From positions 16,990,001 to 17,054,000 of the forward strand of contig CM076141.1 in NCBI GenBank assembly GCA_038025085.1: 64,000 bases of DNA, read 5' to 3'. Positions 43,305-59,500 of the stretch are shown in pieces (the first letter of the stretch is position 1; the number at the start of each line of letters is the position of its first letter). A program made the position numbers and the translations under genes. The notes under the pieces are model-generated. The model had not been told where the DNA came from. It made no database searches and was given only the letters and a program-made list of their open reading frames with translations. This DNA comes from Tetragonia tetragonoides. Lineage: Eukaryota > Streptophyta > Magnoliopsida > Caryophyllales > Aizoaceae.

Positions 43305-45622
43305 TGTTAGGGATCGTGCCAAATTCAATATGAGCAAACCACAAGCAAAACAATAAATATTATGGAGAACACAAGAATTTAAGGAGGTTAAATCCTCCAC
43401 CCTCAATATCACTATTATACCACGTTTAATAGTAATACAAAATTAATAAGTGATCTTGGTCGTCTTTTACCTCACAATGTACTGTCTTTTTAATTGCAGT
43501 ACATCACCACTCGTTAGATCAATCAGCCGAAGGAAAACAACGTTTATTTGCCTACTATTCTATCTATTGATTATATAGGCAAGCAACCAAGAGTCCTATT
43601 CCACTTCTACTATAATTAATTACAAGACAAAGACTATTTGTACTAGAATACTAAATTCTCCCATCCCAATGTTACGTTTAACTAACCATGAAATACGTTA
43701 GTTTCCTAGCAGTTTGAGTCATCATCTTGTCTTGATCCACTAACGAGTCCCGACCTCTTCGGAACACTACTAGACATAATCGGCTCGAACCCCAACAAAC
43801 CTCCCCTCGAGCCAATATGCCATGAAACTAGATCATCAAGTTGTAGATGTGCATCGTTCCTCACTGAACGACGCCTCACCTTGAGCATAGCTCTTAGCTT
43901 CTACGCAACCACCATCAAAAACATAGAGATTGTTCTTTTTCTTTCGGCCCCTCAATATCACCCTACCTCGTTTGGTGACTACTATTTGGCCATCCTCCAT
44001 GTGAACCGCATATCCTAAGCCATCCAATCGACCCAAAGATACATATAACGTTACGATCAAGCTTGGGTACATACCTCACCTCTTGTAATGTCCGGATTTT
44101 ACCATCAAAAGACTTGATCTTCACCTTACCCACACCCTCAATCTTGGCTTCCTTCCCATTCGGCAGAATAATGGTCTTCACCTCGCAATGTTCGAGTAAA
44201 TCAAACCACTCCTTTCTCGTACATATATTTTGAGAAGCCCCAGAATCCAAGACCCAAACCTCCTTGTGGTCCCTCTTTTCTTCAACCACAATAAGTTCCT
44301 CATCGATATCTTCACCAAGATTATCAATGGCAACAGAGACAACTCCTTTTCCTCGAGCCGTTTTAAGTACTTCCATATCCTCCTTATATTTAGGACATTT
44401 AATTTGAATGTGCCCCTCCTCATCACAATAGTGACACTTAAAAGACTTCTTATGTTTGCCTTTGCCATTATTCCCTTTACGAAAGCTACGCCCTTCCACT
44501 GCTAGTCCCTCCCCTTGGGATGATGTCGACCCGCCTTGCTTCATCAATCTTTCTGCCTCGAGCAATGCAACCACTGTTTCATCCAAGGTGATCGTTGTCT
44601 TCCCAATAAGCAAACTCGTGATAACTGGGTTATACTTACGTGGGAGCGACACCAAAAGTAAGATCGCCTTGTCCTCATCCACAAAAGTCACTTCTAAACT
44701 CGCCAATCGGGTGATCAGTCCATTAAACTTGTTTAGATGATCCTGTAGGTTGCCATCATCCTCCATCTCGATTGAGAAAAGATCCTTCTTTAAGAACAAC
44801 TTGTTTGCCAATGACTTGGATGCATACATCTTAATTAATTTATCCCACAAGCTCTTGGGATTGGTCTCATCCAATACGTTGTACTTAATCTTGGGTGCTA
44901 AGGCTAATCGAATCGTGCTCGATGCACGCAGCTTCATATCACTCCACTTTGCATTCTCCAGATCCGCAGGCTTCTTATCCTCTAAGGTAGCATATAGTCC
45001 TTGTTAGATTATAACATCCTTAACCATGCTCTGCCACAATGGAAAAAAAAAAATTCCCATTGAAAAGCTCAACCTTAAATTTTTCCACCTGGCAATCCTC
45101 CATGACCTTAAACCGTAGCTCTGATACCACTTGTTAGGGATCGTGCCAAATTCAATATTTGCAAACCACAAATAAAGCAATAAATATTATGGAGAACACA
45201 AGAATTTAAGGAGGTTAAATCCTCCACCCTCAATATCACTATTATACCACGGTTAATAGTAATACAAAAATTAATAAGTAATCTTGGTCGTCTTTTACCT
45301 CACAATGTACTGTCTTTTTAATTGCAGTACATCACCACTCGTGAGATCAATCAGCCGAAGGAAAACAACGTTTATTTGCCTACTATTCTATCTATTGATT
45401 ATATAGGCAAGCAACCAAGAGTCCTATTCTAGTTCTACTATAATTAATTACAAGACAAAGACTATTTGTACTAGGATACTAAATCCTCCCATCCCAGTGT
45501 TACGTTTAACTAACTATGAAATACGTTAGTTTCCTAGTTTGAGTCATCATTTTGTCTTGATCCACTAACGAGTCCCGACCTCTTCGAAATACTACTAGGC
45601 ATAATCGGCTCGAACCCCAACA
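43305..45622 (-). mobile_element. Compact copia element with Gag-protease only (TR-GAG-like)
   Basis: Terminal repeats 43305-43797 (493 bp) and 45132-45622 (491 bp), TGTTAGGG to CCCCAACA, are flanked by a perfect GTGTT duplication (43300-43304 and 45623-45627). By eye the LTRs differ at about 18 substitutions and two indels (about 4%). On the minus strand a methionine-tRNA-type PBS TGGTATCAGAGC (45118-45129) follows the 5' LTR. A purine tract GAGGGGAGG (about 43801-43809) precedes the 3' LTR. The 1.33-kb internal region holds one gag-protease frame and no integrase, RT or RNase H, so it must depend on other copia elements for movement. Confidence 0.93.
43836..45103 (-). pseudogene. Gag-protease polyprotein of the compact copia element
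   Basis: The frame begins at ATG 45103, 15 bp inside the PBS. It has a copia Gag region (LYATLEDKKP, SLWDKLIKMYASKSLANKL), a CX2CX4HX4C zinc knuckle (CHYCDEEGHIQIKC) and a protease motif WVLDSGAS with intact Asp-Ser-Gly. It then runs into the start of a GAG-pre-integrase segment (GYAVHMEDGQIVV) and stops at 43836, just before the PPT. A homopolymer indel near 45050, a TAA near 45003 and a frame change near 44050 break it. Between 44937 and about 44060 it is open. The protein nearly fills the internal region, so the lack of pol is structural and not due to a visible gap. Confidence 0.85.
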
Positions 45623-46296
45623 GTGTTCTTGCAAACATTACCAGAAGAAAAAAAAATGTATTGTTGAATGGGGTGCCTTTCTACCAATAAGTGGTTGGTA
45701 CATGTAATTGGTTGGGTACTCTTATCCTAACCATGGTCGTGGGTTCCAATCTTGAGAATGGAAACACAGCTTGTTAGGATGACACACAGTGTTGGGAGCA
45801 CTCTACCCTTTCGTGTGGGCCAACTTGGTGCGAACAGGATGAGTGTTGACTCGATCAAAAGCTCTTAAGGTGATCTTGTGGTCCAAACCATAAAATGAGT
45901 GGGTTGTTCTTGCAAACGTTACAGGAAGAAAAAAAAATGTATTTTGTCCAAAAAAAACATGAAAAGTCTTTCTTCTTCAACATGCAGTGAAGTTGAATTC
46001 AGAATTGGGTTTAATCCAAATTTGAAGCTTCTAGGAAGGGATGAATAGTCCTAATTCCAAAATCAAGGGAAGGATTAATTGCTAAAAGAGACATGATTCA
46101 AATCTCATAGAAGTACTAGTGAAGCTATATATTTAAAACATTAACCAACCAAAGATAAAAGCAGATTACAAATATGAACCAATAATGATCATGGTTCTAA
46201 ACTTAATTTTAATACCCAAAAAAAAAAAATTACTTGGCCCAAAGACGACCAATTCTTTCAATATTCAATTGGATCTTCAAATTAAAACAATCTACT
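45623..46296. other. Intergenic; second copies of two local duplications
   Basis: Bases 45655-45945 repeat 43050-43304 and its continuation after the copia element. Bases 45968-46180 (GAATTGGGTTTA, GGAAGGGATGAATAGTCC, GATAAAAGCAGATTACAA) repeat 41820-42025. The block forms the 3' flank of the GST gene that ends at 46297. Confidence 0.6.
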
Positions 46297-47973
46297 TTAA
46301 GTCCCCCCAAACTTCATATTTTCAGAAACTTTAACAAAAGCAGGCCTAGAAGAAATATCCTCCCACCAAGCCTTAACATGAGGGTGACTTTCAATCAAAG
46401 AAGCATAAGGAGTCTTCATAAGGTAATGAGTGCAAGAGAGGTGATGGAGATCTGCTAAGGTGTAGTAATCCCCAGCCAAGTACTTGGTGTTCCCTAGCTT
46501 TTCGTCGTAGATGTCGAGAACTTTGTTTAGCTTCTCCATATTCTCATCTATGATGGCTTGATCAGGTTCCTTTCCTTGTACTGGAGCCACAAAGACTTGG
46601 TGGATTATTGATTGGATTGTTGGATGGTATTGCTGTGATTCTACTTCCATCCATACTTTAACTATTGCTGCTTCATTGAGGTTTTCATGCCTTAACAAAT
46701 CTGTGCCTTTGTCTTTGTGTTTCTCTGCTATGTATGCTGTGATTGCTCTTGATTCTGCAGTTCACCAACATTACTATACAGTTAAGTAAAAAATGTCACT
46801 TATCAACTAGCAATATTTGTAGAGCTGATCAAGGGCTGGCCGGCCCATGACGCCCATCTATCTGGTCCTTAAAATGGGCGTGTATGGACAAGATGATTGT
46901 GTAAATCTATAAGAACCTGCCCAAGTCCGCTTGCCGGCCTATCTATGGGCTTAAAAATCATGTCAGTTTCAGCCCGCGTTCGGCCCAAGCCTTTTTTTAT
47001 CAGCTCTAAATCATGCTAGGACTTGGGAATTTTGAATTTATTGGAAATTTGTAGGGCTTTCTTGTTTTTTGAATAGGCAAGCTATGATGTTTTTTTTTTT
47101 ATCTTTGTTAAGGGTATTTCCCGTCGACCACAGTGACTAATCCTCTCGCCTCAACTGTCAGCGCACTAAGCGATAGGGGGCTGGCCAAGAGATTTTTTCC
47201 ATTCGCAGGAGTTGGGATTCAAATCCCAAACCACTTGTTTAAGGGGTGAAGTGTTGAACCACTACACCAACCCATCTTGGTTATAGGCAAGCTAAGATAG
47301 TAGGCTATATTTCGCCTCTTTGGCCAATACATCACGGAAGAGGGGTGGCCCAAAAATGGCTTACTGTATATATATGAAAGTATATATGCAGTTATGCACC
47401 CATGATGGTCCAAATAATAATATAGGTAATTTCTTATTGAATAATGATTTTGTCAAGGTAATAATTTCTACTTTTAAAGAAAATCCTACTTATATTTGAG
47501 ATAATTGCTTTGGAAGGAGTGATTATTGTCTTGGCAAAATCGCTCCATTCTTATTGGCAGTGGCAACCAAAACATGTACACATAAATGTACACATTTTAG
47601 AGCATCACAAGATTATTACTTTGATATGAGTTGCAAAACAAATGAAAAGGTTAAATCCGAAAAAAAAAAAACAGAGAGAGAGAGAGAACATACCAAAAAG
47701 AGTAAGATCACCATCTTCAAGAACTGGTATCAGACCAAAAGGCTGTAATGCATCCCAAAATTAGTCATGAAAATAACTTAACTAGATGTTTAATTTAACT
47801 AAATGTTTAAACGAGTGGTACTTTACATTTTTGGAGAGAAAAGGGGGTTGCTTGTTCTCAGCAGTAAAGAGATTAACAGGGACAAACTCAAATTCCACAT
47901 CTTTTTCATACAAACAAGTCATTGCTCTTGTTGTGCATGTTGACATAGGAAGCCCATAGAGCTTTAACGCCAT
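46297..47973 (-). CDS. GSTF: Phi-class glutathione S-transferase, divergent subclade, intact
   Basis: The exons are 47827-47973 (147 bp), 47694-47742 (49 bp) and 46297-46754 (458 bp), all with GT-AG borders; 217 residues. It begins MALKLYGLPMSTCTTRAM with the catalytic Ser at 11. Exon 2 gives PFGLIPVLEDGDLTLF and exon 3 starts ESRAITAYIAEKH. The C-domain includes TLADLHHL and ends KFGGT. It shares gene structure with the other phi GSTs, but the sequence is clearly more distant (VNLFTAENKQPPFLSKN in exon 1). Expected activity is glutathione conjugation in the cytosol. A TATA box (TATAAATAG) lies at 48105-48113. Intron 2 (46755-47693) carries a SINE. Confidence 0.92.
47089..47282 (-). mobile_element. 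tRNA-derived SINE, family 2, in intron 2 of the GST gene
   Basis: On the minus strand: A-box TTGGTGTAGTGGTT, B-box GATTTGAATCCC, body, and an A-rich tail (poly-T at 47089-47100). It is flanked by a 16-bp duplication ATAGGCAAGCTATGAT / ATAGGCAAGCTAAGAT with one mismatch (47073-47088 and 47283-47298). It is a complete copy about 194 bp long. Confidence 0.88.
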
Positions 47974-48630
47974 TGCTATATACCTTAATAGCTTCTTCTC
48001 CTTGTTCCTGCACAAAGAGAGCAATAGAGAGAGTGTGTGTGTGTCTGAAGAGCTAGTGTTGAGAAATGAGAATATGTCTAAATTGCTGCAATGCCAGTAT
48101 ACATCTATTTATATTGGATGATAATGTACTATATATTCGTATCAAGCCCATAAGTTATATTATAATGTACCGTAATATAATACGAGTAATCATGTACAGT
48201 ATATTTAAGATTCTCGGATGTGGTTTGAACTTATAATGGGTAGAAAAAGGTGTCTAAATAGCTTGACTAACAATTACTAGCCAGTCCTTTTCACTTAAGC
48301 AACCAAAAAGAACAACATAAAAATGCACAAAGTAAGAAATGGGTTGACCACAATAATGTCTTCTCTAACACTAAACTGTAGTGAAGTCAAGTAAACGGGA
48401 CGAAACAATCTGAACTGAACAAAACTGAATTGAAATAAACTGAATGATAAAATATGTGTTAGAAAAACAACCGATTGCTGAAGTAAATTAAACTCTACTA
48501 AACTAAATCGATTCTAAAAAGATGGAAAAGAACAGACTCATTGTCTCATTATCACTCACAAGTGACAAGTTACAATGCAACAAGTACTTATATCACTTAT
48601 GCAGTAGCTTAGATTATAAGTATCTTATGC

Positions 48631-48843
48631 GCTCTGATAGGGGTAGCAGAGTTGGTTGTGAGGTTAGATTTTATAGCAAAGACCATGGTTCAAATTCCAC
48701 TAAGCCCTCTTTGCTGAGCATGTCTGCAAGATTTATCTTGTTGGCTTGTCTGATGTGTGTGGTTTACAGGCTATTGCATACACTCGAAATTTATCCAATG
48801 CACACTCTAATAGTAGTGGCTACAAGTTCCTCGTATCAAAAAA
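48631..48843 (+). mobile_element. tRNA-derived SINE, family 3 (Au-like)
   Basis: A tRNA-like head GGGGTAGCAGAGTTGG, a B-box GGTTCAAATTCC, then a CTTGTTGGCTTG and TGTGTGTGGTTTACAGG body, ending in CGTATCAAAAAA. The flanks are TATCTTATGC (48621-48630) and TATCTCATGC (48844-48853), a 10-bp duplication with one mismatch. The body resembles the Au SINE type of flowering plants. Confidence 0.75.
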
Positions 48844-48853
48844 TATCTCATGC

Positions 48854-51744
<2,891 letters not shown>

Positions 51745-51832
51745 TTTTTTAGATAACATGGAAATCCTATGGACCCTGATGTTAACGATCAGGAAAATTT
51801 CTAGTGTCTTCGAGGAGATTCGAACTCGAGCT
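51745..51832 (-). mobile_element. Short 5'-truncated SINE
   Basis: 88-bp insertion flanked by a perfect 12-bp duplication ATGAACACGATT (51733-51744 and 51833-51844). It has a poly-T on its left (A-tail on minus) and a B-box-like GATTCGAACTCGAG at the right. The AGATAACATGG next to the tail recurs at 58151-58161. Confidence 0.8.
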
Positions 51833-51844
51833 ATGAACACGATT

Positions 51845-53550
51845 AGTTATACGATTGGTGCAGATACAAATAGTGCCACTCTTAAAAGTTCAAAAGGTAT
51901 AAAGTTATGAATTGTGCGTATACAATATATATGTGGCTATATATAGTTATATTCGGTAATGATTTCGTCAAGGCAATAATTACTTTAAAATTAGGGATCA
52001 TTACTTGTATGTTAGCATGTTAAAGTTTACAGACGATTCTTTGGCTAATTTAGATCAAACTTTTACTAATTTACTGTATCTTACAACAAGTTTTTGGTGA
52101 GCGATTAATTATTAACATGAGACAAAAGTTTACAATTAGGATCTTCCTGATGGGGTAGAATTAATTTACGTATTGGAACTGGTCATACTATATGTACTCC
52201 TGCAATATAAATACAGCATTGTTCGTCATAATGTGACCCAAGTCTCATGCTGACAATATAACTGCCAAGTATCCGAAGCAATGCAAATATATAGTCAGAG
52301 ATTCAGAGTATAAAAACTTTTATTAGTAATTTAACCAAAATTTGCAATTTCACATGGAAGCTAATACCACACTAGTCAGCAGACAAAGCAAACAGGACAT
52401 ATCAGAAAATTCACAAGCAGCTAATAAAGGAATCTAAACATGCATAACACAAGCAGTGACCTAGGAAATGGCACCTCCACCCCCATTTGTAGGGAGTAGA
52501 GACTAGAGAGGCAAAAATGTCGATGTTTTTGGCCTTCTTGGCTTGGCTTGTTGCTCATATAAAACTTCAACATGCACCCAACAACTCTCACTTGGTAAGC
52601 ATCATCTATTACTCCATAATTTGTTCATTTCACTTGAGTTCACTTTTATGATCTACTTTTTCTCTTAAATACTATCCAGTTTAGTTCAGTTCACTTTAAT
52701 AAAAAAGAGAACACATTCTTAAATATTTCATAATAATGGTGAATTAGGGCTGAGCTTCAACTTGTGTCCGTCGAACGTTTGGAATAATGGGCGATGTGAG
52801 AATTATACACCAGGAGTATCATAATGTGGATCCAGCTTAAGTATACCCTTATATGTTAATGTCTTGATGCACCCTCTGGCCTCTCGTCGCCTTATTTCAT
52901 TAGTTTGAGAGTGTATTTGTATATTCATATTGAAATTCATAAAATTTCAATAGAAGAAAATGTAGACTTTAATTCAGACCGCTTCTGTTCGTTAGCAATA
53001 TACTTTTTTAGTTTTTTCTCACATATTACTATAGTATCAATTTGTTTTTGATCAATAATTTTCTATTGAAAAGAACCCCCCTCCCCTTTTTCCTGAGATC
53101 TAAAGTTTGTTTCCACTTGTCAGCTAATTTTTTTGTTCAACACAGGTTTTCCTCTACTTTTTCATTTTTCTAGTCATCTTTTCGCTCCTTTTTTCTTTTC
53201 TTCTCTTTTCCTCCAGACACAGTAAGAGAAAACTACACCAATGCACATATGATACCTCAATATAACAATGAGCATAAGGGCACTAGAATATCTCATAAAA
53301 GTATTTTTGTATATTACATCTTTTATCAATTAGGGTGGTAGTCTGGTAGATAACATCGATCCATAAATGTATCATACGACGATATTAGGGGGTAACATCG
53401 ATCCAAATCCCAATATTTACAACATGAACAACATGCCAAGACTGAAACAAGGCTTATAATACAAGATCGGGGAAATGGTGAAAATGTATCATAAGACAAT
53501 ATACATCAAAAGAGAGGAGGGGAATTCTACAACTTTATGTGTTACTCTTG
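51845..53550. other. Intergenic downstream of the ATG18a-like gene
   Basis: AT-rich and without recognisable coding or RNA genes. The part adjacent to 53551 is probably the 3' UTR of the ATG18a-like gene. Confidence 0.5.
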
Positions 53551-56500
53551 TTAAAAAGGTTCCTCTGGCTTCAGAAAGTTATGATATTCCAGTTGGATCA
53601 TCTCTCCACCTTTCATGGGATCAAATTGACATCGATAAAAGCTGCATCCAAGATAACATTGTCACAACTTTTCCTTCATCAATTATCCAATATCACTATG
53701 CAGATAAGAGATAACATATGCCACATAACTTCATTCTCTTTTGCATTCAATGGGTAGAAAATAAGGAGCAATTTATAAGTATCTCATTCAATAATGTGTA
53801 TGCTATATCACAACAGAAATGTGACCATAACCCTAGAGCATTTATGCTTCGGCTAATGCTTGACAGCAGACTTTAACACCCCAAAGTTGTCAAAAATCAG
53901 ATAAAGCAGGTATGCTTGACCGAGTAAACAAATTTATTCCAATGGAATATAAATCAATACATAAAAACAGGAGGCTGACTACTGAAAGTTTCAAGAGGGT
54001 ATGAAAACGAAAACCAAACAGATCTTCCTCAAATGACTCATCCCAATCATAGCAAAGTAGTTACAGTTCTAAGCTTAATTCCTAGTGAGATTATATAATA
54101 CTGCCACACAAGACACAACAATATAACCAACAGGGCAAACACTCCAAACACACAAACCCGGGGGGGGGGGGGGGGTCTGCAACTACGATAGCCACAATAG
54201 ATCACAGAGGAAGTGTGCATTATATTTTCAACAGTATATATTGTCACAAGTTACTAACCTTCCATCCATACCAAGGATTACCACTGTATTCTTTTGATGC
54301 CCAAAAGCAACACTATACTGAGCCCCTTCCACCAAACGAAATTGAGCAACAGACCATTCAGAGCTGAAATATCTGGGCAACACACCTGGAGAACAAAAAC
54401 ATTTCAGACCAGCAGGTAATGGAAAATACTACTAAAATTAACCCCTTAAATACACTTTGACTGACTGTCAGTAAGGCAAACTTATTCACATTTCAATCAA
54501 ATGCAATAACTTTGCTTCCCAAAAAGGAGAAAAAACAAGACAATACTTGATTTTATAAAATCGGGTTGCATAAAGGAAGCTGCAATTTCCAAAAAGTTCT
54601 TGTAATACAACAGAGAGGAATAGCAAGCAGTTTATGAAGCCAGCGACGAGCTTAAATAGCTACAATGTCAATCAAATGGCATATTAGCCTTCACCTTGAT
54701 TTCTTTGAACTACTACAATATTTAAAGTATCATGAAAATTTTAATCTCAACCAGTAATGAACCAAATTTACTAGTCAAAATCACTTGATGCCTAATAATC
54801 AATCACAAGAAGACAGACCCAAAATTGTCATCCACTAGCACAAGTTCAAGTTTATCATCACCAAATTGAGTACCTATGCAAACCACCAGTAAATGACAGT
54901 GAACTGCAATGAAGGTATCAGTTTTGATCACTGCAAATGCCAGTGTCTCCCAACTCAATGCTAGAGGGGACATATATCGATGAAATTTGAAGTTTTCATG
55001 AAACCAATTGATCAATGCAAATGCAATGTTTTGAAAACCGGACAGGGCATCGAATCGGTTAGTCGAGGGGTTCGATGGTTCAACTGGTTTGACCCGGCCT
55101 CAAAAACCGGATGATGTCATACTTAAAATCAAATATTTTAAAATATAAAAAAAATTAGAAAAAAAGGAAAAAAATACATGAAAATAAGGGAAATTCATAG
55201 AAAATATATATAATCATGAAATCCATATAAAACATCTAAATAATATTCTTATCATATAGAAGTCCATAACTCAAAAACAAATAAAAGATTCATGGAAGTC
55301 CAAACTAGAACCCAAACTAGAACAATCCCCAAGTTCAAAATTGTAGTACAACTAATGACCTCACAATTTTATCATTTTAATATATGAAAGACCAACATGT
55401 CCACAATGTGCAGTCAAACAAACACCATCAGGCATAGAGTACTGCACCACCATCATCTTTGTTTATTGTTCCTATTCTAAAGGAGATCTAAAAGTTGCTT
55501 GCCGAAGAGAGAGGGAGAGAGGAAGAGAGATCTGTTGAGTGAAAGAGAGACCGCAGAAGCAGCAGCAGGTCGCCGACACACCGGAGCCGGGCTGGAGCAG
55601 GTGTGACCACGGCGGTTTATTTCGTGAGTTTGAACCAGCTGGACCACCGGTTCCCAGTTGAACCGTCCGGTCCAGTCCGGTCCGGTTTTAAAAACATTGT
55701 GCAAATGGCGGTGCAGCCAAGCCAAACACCCTCTATGTTTTCCCCATCATGAGAACGTAACCTAAAACGAAACTTCTACTTAATTATTTTTTATGTCGTT
55801 TGATAGGAAACAAAACCAGGCAATTACCATATCAGGAGTTTATGAGAGTTGACCTCAAATGTTTCAACAGTTTTGCTTTTCCAGCTAAAGTTAAGGGAAA
55901 AAAAGTTAGCCTCACAATTTACACCATTTTTAATTGTCATTCAAGTACCACTAGTTTACCAGTGTGTGTAGCATCATTTTCTTGAGAACGTTGACCAAAG
56001 AGATCTTCACAAGTCATAACCTAGAATACACTCCTCCCTTGAGGCGGGAAGATAGCCATGAAAATAGCCATACCCAAAGATTCTGAAGCACAGTTAGCTT
56101 CACGGACATTATGAATTGAACAGATATAGGAGTTACTATTCTAAACCTGCTCTTATTATACAGAAAAAGCCCAAGTATTGAAAACCCACTCTTATGTAAA
56201 CAAAATGGAAAGCACACTAGGGTTCTCCACAACATGCATCCATACAGCATGGACCAAGAGCCTTGCTGAAGGCATAGGCATACAGTGGACTTGGCTTTTA
56301 TGACCCTTCCACAATTATTGTACTTTAAGTCTTAAGCCTACATTACTCAACGGAGCACTTCCAAATTACGACATTAGTAGACTTGCCTCCTTGTTTTTCC
56401 TTTTTATAGAGCTGTACAAATACAATGGATTTCCACACAGGGATTGCACATGTTTCTCGGAGGGAGTGTGAAACAAGCCATCTGATGTTTTAGCATAATA

Positions 56501-59500
56501 CAAAATGTATAGATACTGAAATTTGCAATGGAAAGTGCCAAAACCACGAGAAACTTCTAAGAGAAATTCAACACCGTAGACTTTGTGCAGGTGTGCGAAG
56601 AATTGTCTGTGTGGAAAAAGTAGAGGGCAGGGTTCCCAGGGAAGTATACACAGTTTTTAAAATATTCTGTTAAACTATGAAGCTCATTGAATTAACCAAT
56701 CAAATTCTAGGGCATAACGTATTAAATAAAACACCTTAATACAATCAAACTTTCCCTTTATTTTAATGAAAGAAAACAATCAAAATCCCTTTTTAATACG
56801 CTCATAAACTCCTGATATGGTAATTGCCTGATATAGTACGAAAGAAAAGCTGACTCAGCAGCTAACTCATCACTCTAAGTAGCAAATAGTGAACGTGAGT
56901 TGTGTGTCATTGTTGTTGCTTGTTTCTACAGAAAAATCCAATTTGGAGAAAGTAGATTATGTAACTCACAAGAACCACAAATTGGAAAATTTGGTGTTCG
57001 GCACTTGTTACCAGTTAGTCAGTTACTCATGTATTTATGTTATATGAAAGGAATATTCACAAAATTGCAGAAATTTACAAACCCTTACAATCAAACTTTC
57101 CCTGTATTTTAATGAAAGAAAACAATCAAAATCCCTTTTTAATACGCTCATAAACTCCTGATATGGTAATTGCCTGATATAGTATGAAGGAAAAGCTGAC
57201 TCAGCAGCTAACTCATCACTCTAAGTAGCAAATAGTGAACGTGAGTCGTGTGTCATTGTTGTTGCTTGTTTCTACAGAAAAATCCAATTTGGAGAAAGTA
57301 GATTATGTAACTCACAAGAACCACAAATTGGAAAATTTGGTGTTCGGCACTTGTTACCAGTTAGTCAGTTACTCATGTTTTTATGTTATATGAAAGGAAT
57401 ATTCACAAAATTGCAGAAATTTACAACCCCCCCCCCCCCCCCTATAAACATGCTGGCAATTGCAAACTAACCTTTAATGAAAGAAAGAGAAGAACCAGAT
57501 GGTGGAACAGCAGTATTGTTTTCAGGTACAGCATGCAAATTGTCATTGACTGGGGATCCTGAATTAACCTTCAAGTTGAAAACGTGTACAGTACCCTTGT
57601 CACTTGAAACTGCCAACCACTGAGCAGTTGTAGAGAAGGCCAAGCTGTAAATCTCTGCTCTGTCTGCACCTCGTCTTACCTACATCAAGTAAGTTCCACA
57701 TCACTGTGTATATTTTGCATCCCCAGATGTAATGTAGTTTTTGGAGAGAGATTTTTTAGGATAGGAACATATCAATTCATCTCATTAATCATAGAAGAAG
57801 AAAAGGTAATGGTAGAAGCAGTTTAACATAGAGAAAACTCATAAATTTGCCATAGATGTTTAGTCCAACTAACTCATGAGGGTATCATGGTGTCAATTCA
57901 TGCTTTAGACCAACTACTAGTCCTAGACATTTTGGAAGCCCAGAAAAATCATATAGCTTCTGTAGCTAATTAGCTATAGCACAAACTCGTTAGAAAGATT
58001 AAAAAAATGAAAAGAAAATGCAACCAAATGTCAATAAAAGCATGACAACCTCTCTGCATCTCCACCTGGAAATATAACAAGCCACTAATGGAGGGTTTTA
58101 TTTTTGTCTTTGTTCCTGTTTGCTGTCTGATAAGTAACCTTTTTTTTTTTAAGATAACATGGGTATCCAAGCTTTGCTTGATCTGTCTGATACTATCAAT
58201 TGGAAAAGAAGAATAACTAGGCATGCAGAACCTGCGTAAGGAATACACAGCAACGAACCAATTTTGCAGTAAAACACACAAAGGGCAGATGCTCAAGCAC
58301 AACGATATCCTTTAAGCAACAAAAAAAAAACACACACAACGATATCCAAGGGCGCAACAAGCACTCCCCAGAAGTGCCCTTTTCTTTCCTGCATAGTAGG
58401 TTTGTTAATTCAAGTTTCTCATTCCCTATGTCTTCTTGTCTACAGCCCCACAGCTGTAAGATCAGGGAAAGAAATATGGTTGCAACTCTGATTGCTGCTG
58501 CGGTAACAAGGATGCAGCATAGCACAAAATTAGTGTTGTGGCCGTTGCGTAATGGGTCTTACACTTGTAGTGTGAATCTTGACAGTGATTTTAGTGGCTA
58601 TATCACCTATATGGTTGTTTATCAATGATATAGCCCATTTTATATTTTGATTATTAATTGTATCAGTCGTTTTCCATTATGTTTATGATTGATATGACCA
58701 TGTTGGTGCAGATCTCTGGCATTATACAATGCGTTCGCATGTCATGTCCGGATATGAGAGGCGACAAAGTGAAGAGAAAGAGTCAAAGAGACAGAGCACC
58801 ACAGTAAGACATATGGCTATAAAGGTATAAATCAGTGGAAACCGTAATGAAAAACTGTACTCCAATTATGGAAACCTACTTTGGCAATTATATCAACATA
58901 CATAGTATGAATTTTAAAATGGATTCATACCCATTTTTTAAGTGTAAGTAGCAATGTTCGATACATGGATAAACATGTGGTTGCTGAGTGGGATGCATTA
59001 CCTTGGACACAATTACACGAATCTATAGGAGTATATGAGACATTTTATGATAAATCAATCACATATGTTACATTACCATCCCCATTAATTTTTCAAGAAA
59101 AAATTAGGCGATAAAGTTTCCGTTACTTAGATCTCAAAATCAAACATTTGGATGTTTCATTTCTAACTACCAAATACTTTGAAATCTAATCGTTTCCACG
59201 TGATCTTTGTTGTTACGTCAAGAAGATTTTTTCCTGGGCCAATGTTCTCGTTGAAGACTTGTTCAAAAAATTTCCCACGGTGCTCCAGCGCAAAAGAGGT
59301 TCAAGAGCAATCTAAGAACGTGATTTTGGTTAAAGCAAAAAAGTTGGCAATTGTGGGTAGCTGCAGCAGAAATATTTCAGGATTAACACCTGCTCTACAA
59401 GCTTAATGGGACATATGGTCATAGGGTTGGCATTTACAGAAAATAGGTAGACTACATGGTGTTGCCACAATTCAAACTGCAAGACTACCGAGGGAACATC

